Positions 52,621 to 61,253 are shown, numbered from the stretch's first letter. The stretch is DNA of 64,000 bases from Candidatus Nitrososphaera gargensis Ga9.2 (GCF_000303155.1 NC_018719.1:2728001-2792000), one strand, 5' to 3'. Made by a program: numbers and translations. Notes: generated by a model not told the origin, from the sequence alone.

Positions 52621-53274
52621 TTACTGTTGATGACTTTCGGTATCGGAGATCCTGAAGCTTCCAGCCGGGATGGATGGGAACTTGTCGTTCACCTTCTGCT
52701 CTGCGACTGCCGACGCTTCCATCATGATCTGGTCGATATCTGCTCCACCGGCGCTGGTGTTGAGCTCGATTCCAACGCTGCTTCCCTGCAGAGACTCCAT
52801 CATTATTCCATTCAGCAGAGTCTGCATGTTGTTTATCTCGCTGTCTGCGCCTGGAACGAACCTTCCAAGGCTCGGCTTGAGGCTCTTTATCGAGGATATC
52901 GCCGGGCCGAGCGCGACCATAGCGTCTCCCATTTCGTGTATCGTTGACAGCCTCATTGATACCTGCTCTAGCGCCATTCTGGCCTGTCCCAGAGTTCTTG
53001 CGATCTTGCGCACTTCTGCAAGCTCGTTTGAGAGCACCTTGGCGCTGTCTGTGTCGTGCCTCTGCATGGCATCGACCACCCTTCGGAACAGCGAGGCGTC
53101 CCTCTCGTTCAGCTTTGTAATCATTGTGTCTAACTTTGATGTCTGCAACTGCAGCTTGTTAACGGCAGTCTCGATCCTTGGCTTGAGCGGGCCCTGCGGC
53201 CTCAGCGACTCTTTGAGTTTCTCGCTGGCGCTTGCCCTACTCTGGTTGCTCCAGTTCTTATCGAAACCAGTCAT
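52621..53274 (-). CDS. cdvB: CdvB/ESCRT-III (Snf7-type) division protein
   Basis: The 217-aa protein has the helical Snf7 core: ETAVNKLQLQTSKLDTMITKLNERDASLF, then a helix pair through AKVLSNELAEVRKIARTLGQARMALEQ, and a Ser-rich MIM-like region. The C-terminal ends with an Asp/Met-rich segment (ADIDQIMMEASAVAEQKVNDKFP). It forms filaments that remodel membranes at the division site with CdvC. It has no N-terminal wing domain. Thaumarchaeota use Cdv proteins for division, often with several CdvB paralogues. Confidence 0.9.
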   Translation of the reverse strand: MTGFDKNWSNQSRASASEKLKESLRPQGPLKPRIETAVNKLQLQTSKLDTMITKLNERDASLFRRVVDAMQRHDTDSAKVLSNELAEVRKIARTLGQARMALEQVSMRLSTIHEMGDAMVALGPAISSIKSLKPSLGRFVPGADSEINNMQTLLNGIMMESLQGSSVGIELNTSAGGADIDQIMMEASAVAEQKVNDKFPSIPAGSFRISDTESHQQ

Positions 53275-53364
53275 GCGAATGCCTACTAGGATTTGCTATT
53301 AATTGCGGGTGTGTAATCCGGTAAACCATAAGCTTAGCTAATTACTCCCCGGAGGTTGAGAATG

Positions 53365-53667
53365 TTACAACGGCACCCGGAAGAGCTCCTTCTGGCTAAC
53401 AGAGCCCCACGCACCCATGCCTCGCCCGCCGCCACCACTGCCACTTCCACCGGTGCCGGTGATCTGGCTCACCACGATCTCTTTAGCTGCCATTGGCGGC
53501 CACAGCATCGCTACGTACTCGCCTGCCTCGCCTGCCTTGTCAAGCGACGCCGGCTGCATGTTCTCCCGCTTGAACCTGCCTGCAAGCTTGTCCTTCACCG
53601 GCTCTAGTAGCTGGCGCTGGCCGTGAACTATAAGATGAACCTTTTTCGTGCTGTCTATTTCGGACAT
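53365..53667 (-). CDS. Uncharacterised Gly-rich protein, 100 aa
   Basis: The N-terminal 70 residues form a small alpha/beta domain (KVHLIVHGQRQLLEPVKDKL). A Gly/Ser-rich tail follows (GTGGSGSGGGGRGMGAWG) and the end is a short hydrophobic strand. No known family is recognised. The Gly tail resembles those of membrane-associated regulators. It precedes CdvB in the same orientation with a gap of 90 bases. Confidence 0.6.
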   Translation of the reverse strand: MSEIDSTKKVHLIVHGQRQLLEPVKDKLAGRFKRENMQPASLDKAGEAGEYVAMLWPPMAAKEIVVSQITGTGGSGSGGGGRGMGAWGSVSQKELFRVPL

Positions 53668-53736
53668 TGTGTATGTATGCGAGATGCATAGGGCTATAAA
53701 GATGATAAATGTTTTGTTTTTCAGACGGCGTATATT

Positions 53737-54312
53737 ATGATAGTCTTAGACTCGTACATGGCAATGGTGCTGCCAGACGATATCGCGACACGCATTTCAG
53801 AGTTTATCGCCGGCAGGCGCAGCTTTCCGATTGTCGGCCGTGATGAGCTGATGTGCATGATGTACCTGTACGGCAAGACCGGAGGGGTTATCGGCGAAAA
53901 ACAAGTTGAAGAGGTCAACGGGTTTGCGCAGCGCACCGCTTCGCAGCTGGGCCAAGAGATCGACATTTACGCCAACAGCTCGGCAAAGCTGGACCCCGAA
54001 TACATCAGGGGCAAGTACATCAACAGGCAGCTGCAGTTGACTGTTGAAAACAAGCCTGAGCGAATGGCCGGCGACCCGGCCATACTGTCTGACTGCTTTG
54101 CGCAGCACATCGCCTATTACAAGCAGGACTATTTTTTTGAGCTGTACGGCCCGCTCAAGGACTCAGAGATAACGTCTGACATCCGGCCGATGCTTGCCGG
54201 CAGGATGGTCATGGTGTGCTGCAACAGAAAGGGGGCGCAGGAAACAGGATTGGCTCACCCTCTTATACCAGTGTACGTGTGGTTCCGCGATCAGGCCGGC
54301 GCAAACCCGTGA
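53737..54312 (+). CDS. Uncharacterised protein, 191 aa
   Basis: The protein begins MIVLDSYMAMVLPDDIATRI and has Cys-Cys (MVMVCCNRKG) near the end. It is soluble and mixed alpha/beta, with no known motif. It overlaps the convergent VOC gene by 22 bases. Codon use is like the neighbours. Confidence 0.65.
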   Translation: MIVLDSYMAMVLPDDIATRISEFIAGRRSFPIVGRDELMCMMYLYGKTGGVIGEKQVEEVNGFAQRTASQLGQEIDIYANSSAKLDPEYIRGKYINRQLQLTVENKPERMAGDPAILSDCFAQHIAYYKQDYFFELYGPLKDSEITSDIRPMLAGRMVMVCCNRKGAQETGLAHPLIPVYVWFRDQAGANP

Positions 54313-54686
54313 TAGTAGGGGATCTGCGCAAGCTCTTCCTGAGGCATCTGGACTATTGATATCAAGTGCCCGTCTGGGTCCTGAATTATCGCGTGCTTGC
54401 CAAACGGCTCCTCCTTTGGCTTTTTGTAAAACTTTACCTTTTTCTTTTTCAGACTACTAACCACATCGTCAAAGTCGCTTATGCTGAAACCTACGAGCAT
54501 GCTATTGTTCTTTTTTATCCTTTTCTTGCTTGATGGGTGGAGTGCAAGCACCGTGCCCCCTTCTGAAAATTCTGTCCAGTCCTTTGACTGTTGTTTTAAT
54601 TTCATGCCAAGCGTGTCGCGGTAGAATTTGGTCGACCTTTTCATGTCTGAAACAAGCAGGATGACGGCGCCTATCTTGTGGAACAT
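54291..54686 (-). CDS. VOC/glyoxalase-family protein
   Basis: The 131-aa protein is a vicinal-oxygen-chelate domain: KIGAVILLVSDMKRSTKFYRDTLG, SMLVGFSISDFDDVV and HAIIQDPDGHLISIVQ. Metal-site residues are partly conserved (Asp and His at the usual places). Typical functions are glyoxalase I, dioxygenase or antibiotic binding; the substrate cannot be predicted. ATG at 54686 (MFHKIG) is preferred over a nine-residue longer start. Confidence 0.88.
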   Translation of the reverse strand: MFHKIGAVILLVSDMKRSTKFYRDTLGMKLKQQSKDWTEFSEGGTVLALHPSSKKRIKKNNSMLVGFSISDFDDVVSSLKKKKVKFYKKPKEEPFGKHAIIQDPDGHLISIVQMPQEELAQIPYYHGFAPA

Positions 54687-54766
54687 TGCTACTATAATAC
54701 ATTGTAGGCTCAAAGATATAACATTGACGTAGCGTTATATACCGATTTGAGCCTCAGTGAGGCAGG

Positions 54767-55216
54767 TTGCAAGATTCTTCCGCTACCCCGCTCGTCAGGT
54801 TCTCAGACTTTCTTGGGATAGGCTACTTTGGCGACAACAGGCAGCACATCATTGCCCCCATCTTTGACTTGCAGCAGAGCGCCGAGCGGGCTTGGGCGAG
54901 GGTGATGGAGCCGCAGCTGTTTCACGCAGTGTTTGTAGAGCACACGGGAAAATACGAGTTTATCGCCTATCCGGTGGAACTAAAGCCGGACAAGATAAAC
55001 CACATACTTTATAGGTCATTTTCAAGTCTGGATAGCTTGCACAAGTTCAAGAGCAGCTATGGCGGCAGGACGTTCATCAAGTTTGGCTGGCACGACCTGA
55101 CAAAGCCGCAAAAATTTGACGTGCTTGCGCAGTACGCTATGGTCGACTCGGTAGAATTTGTTAAAGTGGACGAGATCAGGTCCGGGACTCTTGTCGACCA
55201 GATAAGGAGAAGTTAG
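54767..55216 (+). CDS. Uncharacterised protein, 149 aa
   Basis: The start is TTG at 54767, 27-33 bases after a TATA-like GTTATATA (54734-54741), so the mRNA is leaderless. The protein has FLGIGYFGDNRQ near the N-terminus and two aromatic-rich strands (LFHAVFVEHTGKYEFIAYPV). It contains no signal or membrane segment. No family is recognised. It stands before a 625-base gene-free region. Confidence 0.65.
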   Translation: MQDSSATPLVRFSDFLGIGYFGDNRQHIIAPIFDLQQSAERAWARVMEPQLFHAVFVEHTGKYEFIAYPVELKPDKINHILYRSFSSLDSLHKFKSSYGGRTFIKFGWHDLTKPQKFDVLAQYAMVDSVEFVKVDEIRSGTLVDQIRRS

Positions 55217-55372
55217 CCAGATAATACTTGCAGCCCGCTTCTGGCAATAACACATGATGATATCTAAGGTGAACTTTCATTGCAATGATTTTTCTTTCAT
55301 TGCGCGTCCGGCTGTTGTTGCCAGCATATGTTCTGTTTCACTTTCTTGTCTGTCAGGAAAAGCTGGAGAGGA

Positions 55373-55403
55373 GCCTGCCCAGCATGTTGCTAGCTGGGCA
55401 GGC
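55373..55403. other. Perfect 11-bp hairpin
   Basis: GCCTGCCCAGC pairs exactly with GCTGGGCAGGC around a nine-base loop (ATGTTGCTA). No T-run follows on the plus strand. It could be part of a structured RNA or a terminator for the upstream 149-aa gene. Confidence 0.4.
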
Positions 55404-55452
55404 GGGTGTTTGATGACTCGTTGTTGGTAGATGCCAACGCCAGACTTCCTTA

Positions 55453-55490
55453 ATTAGGCACGCCTAATTAGGCGTGCCTAATATTTAAAC
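55453..55490 (+). promoter_or_regulatory. DtxR-like tandem operator next to TATA box
   Basis: 55453-55482 is a perfect 30-bp palindrome built from two joined sites, TTAGGCACGCCTAA and TTAGGCGTGCCTAA, each itself an imperfect palindrome. These resemble DtxR/IdeR-type metal-repressor boxes (TTAGG...CCTAA). The TATA-like ATATTTAAAC at 55481-55490 starts inside the last two bases, so a bound repressor would block TBP/TFB. Transcription would run rightwards into a stretch without an obvious gene, or towards the DUF1264 gene 350 bases on. Confidence 0.6.
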
Positions 55491-55841
55491 GCTCTTGAGA
55501 TATGTTGTTAACTTTTCGTCTGCTCAATAACACACTGGAGAGAGATAGAAGCATAGCTGACAATAAGTTAACAGAGCCCATTCAACATGAAAAATGGATA
55601 ATAATAAGCAGCAACATATTCTACCTTCTAGTGCCTAAGGAGCAGTTCTGGATTTAGTGTTCAGAAACAAAAGATAGAGCCAATGGGCCGATTTAGCTAC
55701 CATTACAGTGAATCTAGGCGTAATTTGGAAAATGATCTCCAATAAAATAAGTAAGACAATTTAAGAGTAAATGAATGAAATGTTAATTTTAGCAGTGCTA
55801 GTTTCCGACCACGTAAATATTCTATAACACGTACTCTTTCA

Positions 55842-56468
55842 ATGTCAGCGTATACCGACAGGAGAAAAATACTTCTTGGCGCGATGATAGCTACAGTGGC
55901 TGCCATTCTGATTGGAGGAGTAATGTCATTTCAAAGTTCGATTGCGGCGAATGACAGCAACAGTGAGAGCCCCACAGAGGGGTTTAACATTCATGTGACT
56001 GTAAACAAGCACGACAGCGAGAACCTTGACCACGACATGGATCATTACTGCAAGCTAGATGACAAGATAGTTGCAGTGTGTCTGCTCTTTGATGGCACCG
56101 ACACTAAAGCACATCTTGCTCAGGTAGAATTCATCATCACAGACGAGCAGTACCAGCAGCTTCCAGAAAAGGAAAAGTTTAACTGGCATAACCATGCAGT
56201 TGAGCTAACACCTGAAAGAGGAGAACCACAAATAATCAGTCTCCCAGAGGGTGTTGACGGTGCAGCGTTGCTTGATACACTGAAACATACATACGGCAAA
56301 GTAGTAACGCTTTGGGATCCAAGCGATGAGGTACCAGACTTTCCACCATACGTCTTTGCAGTAGATAGTCCGCATGCGCTAGGCCAAGATGAAAATGATG
56401 ACCTTGAATGTGAATGGCCAGAAGCAGGCAAGGAGATAACCGAATCGTGTGGTGAAGACAAAGATTAG
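55842..56468 (+). CDS. DUF1264 (oil-body-associated-like) protein with signal anchor
   Basis: The 208-aa protein has an N-terminal hydrophobic segment (LLGAMIATVAAILIGGVMSF) that may be a signal peptide. DUF1264 follows: DHYCKLDDKIVAVCLLFD, VEFIITDEQYQQLPEKEKFNWHNH and DEVPDFPPYVFAVDSPHALG. The family is shared with plant and fungal oil-body-associated proteins. The role in archaea is unknown. A YTDRRK leader precedes the hydrophobic segment. It is the only clear gene in this A+T-rich patch and could be controlled by the palindrome upstream. Confidence 0.85.
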   Translation: MSAYTDRRKILLGAMIATVAAILIGGVMSFQSSIAANDSNSESPTEGFNIHVTVNKHDSENLDHDMDHYCKLDDKIVAVCLLFDGTDTKAHLAQVEFIITDEQYQQLPEKEKFNWHNHAVELTPERGEPQIISLPEGVDGAALLDTLKHTYGKVVTLWDPSDEVPDFPPYVFAVDSPHALGQDENDDLECEWPEAGKEITESCGEDKD

Positions 56469-56546
56469 TAGAGAGGAAAAACAATGTCTCCTCTTCAACC
56501 CAATCTTTTTTCTTATTATTTTTATTTTTCAACGCAGCATATATTA

Positions 56547-57173
56547 TTATCCAATGAACTTGTCAACTGTCAAGACATTGCGTTTCCAGAAAAAGAAGAG
56601 GTATGATGATGTTCTTGTCTCTGGTAATTGCTCGTCCTTTCTATAAAATATGCAGACTGCAATGACTCCTGCTATGATCACGATATAATGACCAACTCCC
56701 ATGACAATTAACCGGTCTACAAAAACGTCAGCTTTGCCTTTCCATTCCTCACCTATTATTCCGCCGGACAACTCTGCATCACGGCTAAACTGAGCCTTGA
56801 ACGATTCAATTGAATATACCCAAGTAACTCCGCCGATTATGGCTAAAATGCCGGCGGCCAGAGCAATAGTTGACGGCAGCGACGACCTTTTTTCACGTAT
56901 TTTTTCTCAATGCTGTGAAAATGACTGCTGCAATATGGTTATGATAGATACTGGATACAATACCACCATACTGAGAATAAAAGAGGACGAACTGTTTGGG
57001 TAAACCGATCTTAAATCTGACAGAACTGGATCATCATTTCTTGATGCATTTGAACTATTCTCTTCTTCATCTTCTTCTTGCAAATTGGCTAAGAACCTCA
57101 TATTATCAAGCCTAGAGTATGATCGTTGTCCAAAGGGATTGACTACCAACCAAGGCATACCAAGGGAAATCAA
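56547..57173 (-). pseudogene. Membrane protein interrupted by in-frame TGA
   Basis: One frame holds two membrane-protein parts. The upstream part (TTG at 57173) has MPWLVVNPFGQRSYSRLDNM, an acidic loop (EEDEEENSS) and the helix FILSMVVLYPVSIITIL, then TGA at 56907. Right after it, still in frame, come IALAAGILAIIGGVTWVYSI and later the helix VGHYIVIIAGVIAVCIF. The frame is open upstream of 57173 to about 57320 with more hydrophobic sequence but no ATG, GTG or TTG. TGA may replace a codon for Trp. It is a broken gene or has a changed start. Confidence 0.6.
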
Positions 57174-57684
57174 CAGCAGGCCTAACGATATAGAAACAAG
57201 ATTATTATTTGGTAATTCAATGAAAATAAAATGCGTAAGAAACTCATAAACACTATGTAAAAGAATTCTGGTAAGTTGTTGATGGCAGACATGATTGGCG
57301 GGGCCGCCCTTAACTTATCGTCGGGGCTAGGCTTTTATCTTAAATATCTTTTTGAGCAAACGACAAGTTATAGCAGCCCTTATGAGAGGTTAAGCGGATC
57401 GTAGAAAATGCTGTCAAATATCGACCCATGCAGTGATACTATTCAATTAAGGTGCATAGAGACTCAGATTAACCCCTGATTACCAGAACCGCTATAAAGA
57501 TGGCAAAAACCCCAGATATAGAAAACCGAGTTTCATCAGCAGGGTTGCTCTTTCGATATTATTCTTTCCAGTTCACACGTAGAGATAGGAGATTTCAAAG
57601 AATGCAATATCTGCCAGAAGAATAGCCATCCTAATCAAGTTAGACATAATAGCATCCGGGTAATAGTTGGAAAGAAGATTTTAT
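57174..57684. other. A+T-rich gap with remnants of a membrane gene
   Basis: The part to about 57320 continues the membrane-protein frame of the neighbouring broken gene without a start. A second short frame on the minus strand near 57490-57645 reads MSNLIRMAILLADIAFF and stops after about 24 codons; it may be another relic. No intact gene is visible. Confidence 0.4.
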
Positions 57685-57891
57685 CTACCTGACCTTCTTT
57701 TCTTTCCATCTTTCGTACAACACGATAAGAATCACTACCGCTATAATAATTGGCGCATAAAATGCAGCTAATGTGATAACCGAAAGCCCAAGAAATATGA
57801 ATGCAATTCCAGCTAGGACGATGATTGCGATTTTTGCAAACTGCCAGTTTTTGGTTTCGCTGTCTTTTGCCAATTCAAACGCCATAGGCAA
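57685..57891 (-). CDS. Two-helix membrane protein, possibly 5'-incomplete
   Basis: TTG at 57891 opens a 68-aa protein with two hydrophobic helices (IAIIVLAGIAFIFLGLSVITL, PIIIAVVILIVLY) and a basic end. The frame remains open upstream and encodes IICASCGFSDL, a CxxC pair as in zinc-ribbon membrane proteins, but no normal start codon precedes it. Either the gene starts at TTG or the true start has been lost. Confidence 0.5.
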   Translation of the reverse strand: MPMAFELAKDSETKNWQFAKIAIIVLAGIAFIFLGLSVITLAAFYAPIIIAVVILIVLYERWKEKKVR

Positions 57892-58164
57892 GTCGGAAAA
57901 TCCGCAAGAAGCACAGATTATTTCCTTCGAAGTATCAAGGTTTCTTCATATATATCTTGATGCCTGCATTGTGGGCAAACTAGACGAATGATTGTCAATT
58001 CCTAGCCTTCCTTACCAATTGCAAATAGCGATTCCAGCTATAACCTATGCCTTATGCAACAGATAAGGTTTTGTAAGAATGGGGGAAACACACGATTTGG
58101 AGCAATTCGACTGACTATGTTGCCTTTAGTTTAGAAGCTTATGAGCCTGCATCACTTCTTTTAA

Positions 58165-58557
58165 TTAGCTATCTAACAGGTCTCTAATTTCCTGTATAAT
58201 CATAGGGCCGCTCTCGTATGGAGCCCTTCTTGTAACGTTGCAATAGCCAACCTTCAGCAACCTGTCATAGGAAGTATCGTAAGCTTCTGTCCTGATGTAT
58301 TTCATGCCTTCCTTCTTCTGAGCAACATTGACATAGACTTTGTTCTGGGTTTTGTAATCCATCACATAGAACTTGTCTTTACCCTTCTCAATCAGCTCGA
58401 TGACCTCTGACACTGGAATCAGGTAGTGTGAATCTATTGTACCCATATACTCTATGCAGGTGCAGTCTGTAGGTATTGCTGCCACAATTGAATATGAACT
58501 GATCATGATGAAGAGAGAGAAGTAGAAAATGGTAATGACACCGCTGCAAGACGTCAT
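58165..58557 (-). CDS. Secreted protein with DUF3892-like end, 130 aa
   Basis: A signal peptide (VITIFYFSLFIMISSYSIVAA) leads to a small domain with three Cys (DCTCIEY, VGYCNVT). The end, MKYIRTEAYDTSYDRLLKVGYC, resembles DUF3892, though the match is loose. It is A+T rich like its surroundings. It is probably extracellular; function unknown. Confidence 0.6.
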   Translation of the reverse strand: MTSCSGVITIFYFSLFIMISSYSIVAAIPTDCTCIEYMGTIDSHYLIPVSEVIELIEKGKDKFYVMDYKTQNKVYVNVAQKKEGMKYIRTEAYDTSYDRLLKVGYCNVTRRAPYESGPMIIQEIRDLLDS

Positions 58558-58915
58558 AAAATGATGGCAGAGATTAGCGTTTGCCGATTATTAGCCTGTT
58601 TAAATATTCTTATTGCCATTTTCGCAGATTCATTCACCTTTCCAATCACCCCTAATCCAGTCAATCTTCAAATTATCCCTTACTTTCACCACAGTACTCC
58701 CACATACAACACATGGGGAAGATGTCGTACGTGATCAGGCAGGATCATTGATACAGAAAGGTGTACATACATATTAATTTGCCAGCCTCTTTACTTGTTG
58801 CAATTGCAAGATGCCATAACAAGTTGTTGTTGGGCGATTGCTTTCATAATGCCTATGTTATAGCTGCCACAAGACCATTGTTTTAGGAGGACTCAGTATG
58901 ATCTTCCTCTTTCTT
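58558..58915. other. Gene-free A+T-rich region
   Basis: Only short frames are present. On the minus strand 58630-58734 is open and encodes SPCVVCGSTVVKVRDNLKI and more, with a CxxC pair, but has no start codon, so it is probably a gene relic. Nothing else is recognised. Confidence 0.35.
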
Positions 58916-59359
58916 TTACTCCTCTTCGCCTTTCTTGATCAATTTAGAGATGTGAGGTATCCTCGGCACCCCAACTGCAAACGCAGTAGCTACAGCTACC
59001 AGGAAATAGAATTCGTAGCCTATGGCCATGCCGATCGCTGCTGCGTACCAGATGGCTGCGGCGGTGGTCAGGTTTGTGATCCTCTTTTCTGATTCGCTCT
59101 TTAGGATGATACCTGCTCCAAGGAAACCAATGCCACTTACTATCTGCGCTGCGATTCTTGATGTAGAGTTGGGATCAATCAGTGACGAGAGGAATGTAAA
59201 AATCGCCGCTCCGCCAATTACAAGGCAGTGCGTGCTGATCCCTGCGGGTTTTCCTCTTGATTCTCGCTCTGCGCCTATGGCAAAGCCGGACGCCAGTGCG
59301 ATCCCGATGTCTACCAGAAAGCGCAGCTCATAGCCTGTCGGTATCCCCTCAAAGACCAT
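58916..59359 (-). CDS. MgtC/SapB-family membrane protein
   Basis: The 147-aa protein has four hydrophobic helices and the MgtC motifs: LASGFAIGAERESRGKPAGISTH, SRIAAQIVSGIGFLGAGIILK, ITNLTTAAAIWYAAAIGMAIG. Conserved Arg and Glu of the family are present. The family helps cells cope with low magnesium. C-terminal extension is short and basic/acidic (KLIKKGEEE). Confidence 0.93.
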   Translation of the reverse strand: MVFEGIPTGYELRFLVDIGIALASGFAIGAERESRGKPAGISTHCLVIGGAAIFTFLSSLIDPNSTSRIAAQIVSGIGFLGAGIILKSESEKRITNLTTAAAIWYAAAIGMAIGYEFYFLVAVATAFAVGVPRIPHISKLIKKGEEE

Positions 59360-59638
59360 CTTTTCTATTTTCTTGCATGTCAGAATTCCATATTAAAATT
59401 ATAGTATTTGTTCGAGATTTGTACTAAAGATTGACTCCATGTTGCAACGATGCATGATTTCGATCTACAAGCAATTGATTTACCGATGTCAATCATCACT
59501 GTGTGTGCAGCGACAGTCGTACTGTGTAAAACACGTGGAGTCAATTGCAGAATATCTCGCATAGCAACTTTTCTACATACTATAACAACACTTCGCGTTC
59601 CTTAAATCACATGCATGTTATGGGTTGGAAGATGCAAA

Positions 59639-59797
59639 ATGACTGCAAAAAGCGGTTTACCAGCACAGAGCCTAGAAAGGTACCAGCATTCCGAATACGA
59701 AGACATAGTACAGATCGACGGGCTCGTGCGTTATTTCTGGCTTGAAGGTTATAGCGAGCTGAAATGGTTTTTGTGGAGCGTGAAAAAATATCAATGA
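59639..59797 (+). CDS. Trp-rich small protein coupled to AsnC-domain gene
   Basis: ATG at 59639 opens MTAKSGLPAQSLERYQHSEY and the protein ends RYFWLEGYSELKWFLWSVKK, with three Trp in the last 20 residues. TGA at 59795 overlaps the next start (ATGA), so translation is coupled to the AsnC-type gene. A TATA-like CTTAAATCAC lies near 59601-59610, about 30 bases before. No family is recognised. Confidence 0.6.
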   Translation: MTAKSGLPAQSLERYQHSEYEDIVQIDGLVRYFWLEGYSELKWFLWSVKKYQ

Positions 59798-60066
59798 CGC
59801 AGGCGCTTATCTTTGTCAACTGCGACACAAACAACCAGGAAACGATAAGGGATCATGTCAGCCAGATAAAGGGAGTGCTTGAAGTGCACATGACAACGGG
59901 GATCTACGACCTGATACTCAAGGCAGAGACAGAAAGCGAGGAGAAGCTAAGGGAAGATGTCATCAGGCAGATAAGAAAGATAGGCGGCATAAGATCAACC
60001 ACGACAATGATCGTTTTCAAGCCTGATGCAGCGGTGCCGGCGGCCGGCGACGCGCTTGTTGTATAG
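59794..60066 (+). CDS. Lone Lrp/AsnC ligand-binding (RAM) domain
   Basis: The 90-aa protein is a RAM domain without DNA-binding part: ALIFVNCDTNNQETIRDHVS, VLEVHMTTGIYDLILKAE and GIRSTTTMIVFKP are the conserved strands. Such single RAM proteins sense amino acids or assemble with full Lrp proteins. ATG at 59794 is chosen because it overlaps the upstream small gene. A longer start at 59764 overlaps more. The C-terminus is Ala/Val-rich. Confidence 0.92.
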   Translation: MTQALIFVNCDTNNQETIRDHVSQIKGVLEVHMTTGIYDLILKAETESEEKLREDVIRQIRKIGGIRSTTTMIVFKPDAAVPAAGDALVV

Positions 60067-60376
60067 TTGTTGTTCCCGCAGTGCCGCTAAAACAAATAGC
60101 ATAAGAGCTGCCGCAGCAAGACTCTCTTGCCAGACAAAAGCCTCCTCTGCTATTGTCGAATAATCAGGCAAAGAGCCCGATGAGGGCAGCTACAAAAACG
60201 ATACCAGCTGCTATTATTACTGCGCCCTTTATGCTCACGATCAGTCATTGGCAATCATTTCAAGGGTGCTTTAAAGATAGCACTTCAAGTTTTGTTAGGT
60301 TGCGGGTCATGATTTTGTAAATGTTACCTCTAGACTGTACATTTATTTTACATCATAACCTAGAGAACGGCAACAG
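60067..60376. other. Spacer with possible 24-aa membrane peptide
   Basis: On the minus strand 60164-60238 encodes a 24-residue single hydrophobic helix (GTG start; AAGIVFVAALIGLF, TGA). Its reality is uncertain because hydrophobic frames arise by chance. Nothing else is seen before the TTG start at 60377. Confidence 0.35.
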
Positions 60377-61177
60377 TTGACGAACAACCCTGTCGCCGTG
60401 TTTGACTCTGGCATAGGCTCGCTCTCGATAATACGGGAGCTAAAGCGTGAGGTGCCAAACGAGGACCTGCTCTACTTTGCAGACAGGGCCCACTTTCCTT
60501 ACGGCAACAAGTCTCACCAGCAGCTGCGCGAGATTATGGTCAATACCATAAACTACCTCAGGCGATACAAGCCAAAACTCGTGGTGGTCGCCTCAAACAC
60601 GCCTTCTGTCCAGGTGCTCGATGAGGTAAGGAGGATGATAACCGACCTCCCTATCATTGGGGTCCGGCCTCCCCTCAAGGAAGCAGCCAGGCTCACAAAG
60701 AAAAAGCACATCGGGATCATGGCCACCGAGGGCACGATAGGAAGCAAGGAGCTGAAGATCCAGATCAGGAGAGAGGTGCCGCAGCACATCCTTGTAACCA
60801 AGTTCAACGCCTCGCCCATAATTGAGCTGATAGAGCACGGCGTCCATCTTGAGAACGAGCGGCGGACGTTTGACATAATATCCCGGGTGCTGGGTGAAGG
60901 CGTGGACGAAAAGATGGACGTCATAACGCTCTCTAGCACCCACCTGCCGTTTGTGAAAACATACCTCAACGCGCTCCTGCCGACAGTCAGATTCGTCGAC
61001 CCAGCGCAGATCGTGGCCAAGGACGTGAGAAAGTTTCTAAAGTTCTACAGGATGGCGAAAAAGAGCGGGACAGGCAAGCTTCAGATCCTCGTGTCGGACG
61101 GCAAGCGCGAGTTTGAAAAGTCGGTGCGGGCTATGGGCATAAGGGAGCCGGTTGAGGAAGTTTTTCTGACCTTTTGA
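60377..61177 (+). CDS. Glutamate-racemase-like protein without catalytic cysteines
   Basis: The 266-aa protein has the glutamate-racemase fold: VAVFDSGIGSLSII (Asp10, Ser11), FADRAHFPYGNKS and two lobes. The two catalytic Cys are replaced: VVASNTPS has Ser73 in place of Cys, and TLSSTHLPF has Ser186-Ser187 in place of Gly-Cys. Substrate-contact residues (YG, NT, TH) are kept. Start is TTG at 60377. With no peptidoglycan, archaea do not need D-glutamate for walls. The protein may bind an acidic ligand or do another reaction. It precedes the cis-prenyltransferase gene by 76 bases. Confidence 0.9.
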   Translation: MTNNPVAVFDSGIGSLSIIRELKREVPNEDLLYFADRAHFPYGNKSHQQLREIMVNTINYLRRYKPKLVVVASNTPSVQVLDEVRRMITDLPIIGVRPPLKEAARLTKKKHIGIMATEGTIGSKELKIQIRREVPQHILVTKFNASPIIELIEHGVHLENERRTFDIISRVLGEGVDEKMDVITLSSTHLPFVKTYLNALLPTVRFVDPAQIVAKDVRKFLKFYRMAKKSGTGKLQILVSDGKREFEKSVRAMGIREPVEEVFLTF

Positions 61178-61253
61178 TACACGATAGTAACACACCACAT
61201 ATATGGAAACACATGATAACAATGCAGTAGAGTAAAAAAGCTGACAGCGAAAT

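Larger units (their letters stand above)
55217..55841. other. Gene desert with hairpin and operator-like palindrome
   Basis: No supported gene lies here. It holds an 11-bp perfect hairpin (GCCTGCCCAGC at 55373-55383 and its inverse at 55393-55403) and a 30-bp perfect palindrome (55453-55482) with a TATA-like box directly after it. Downstream of the palindrome 350 bases of A+T-rich DNA contain only stop-rich frames. The configuration suggests a transcribed but non-coding unit. Confidence 0.45.
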
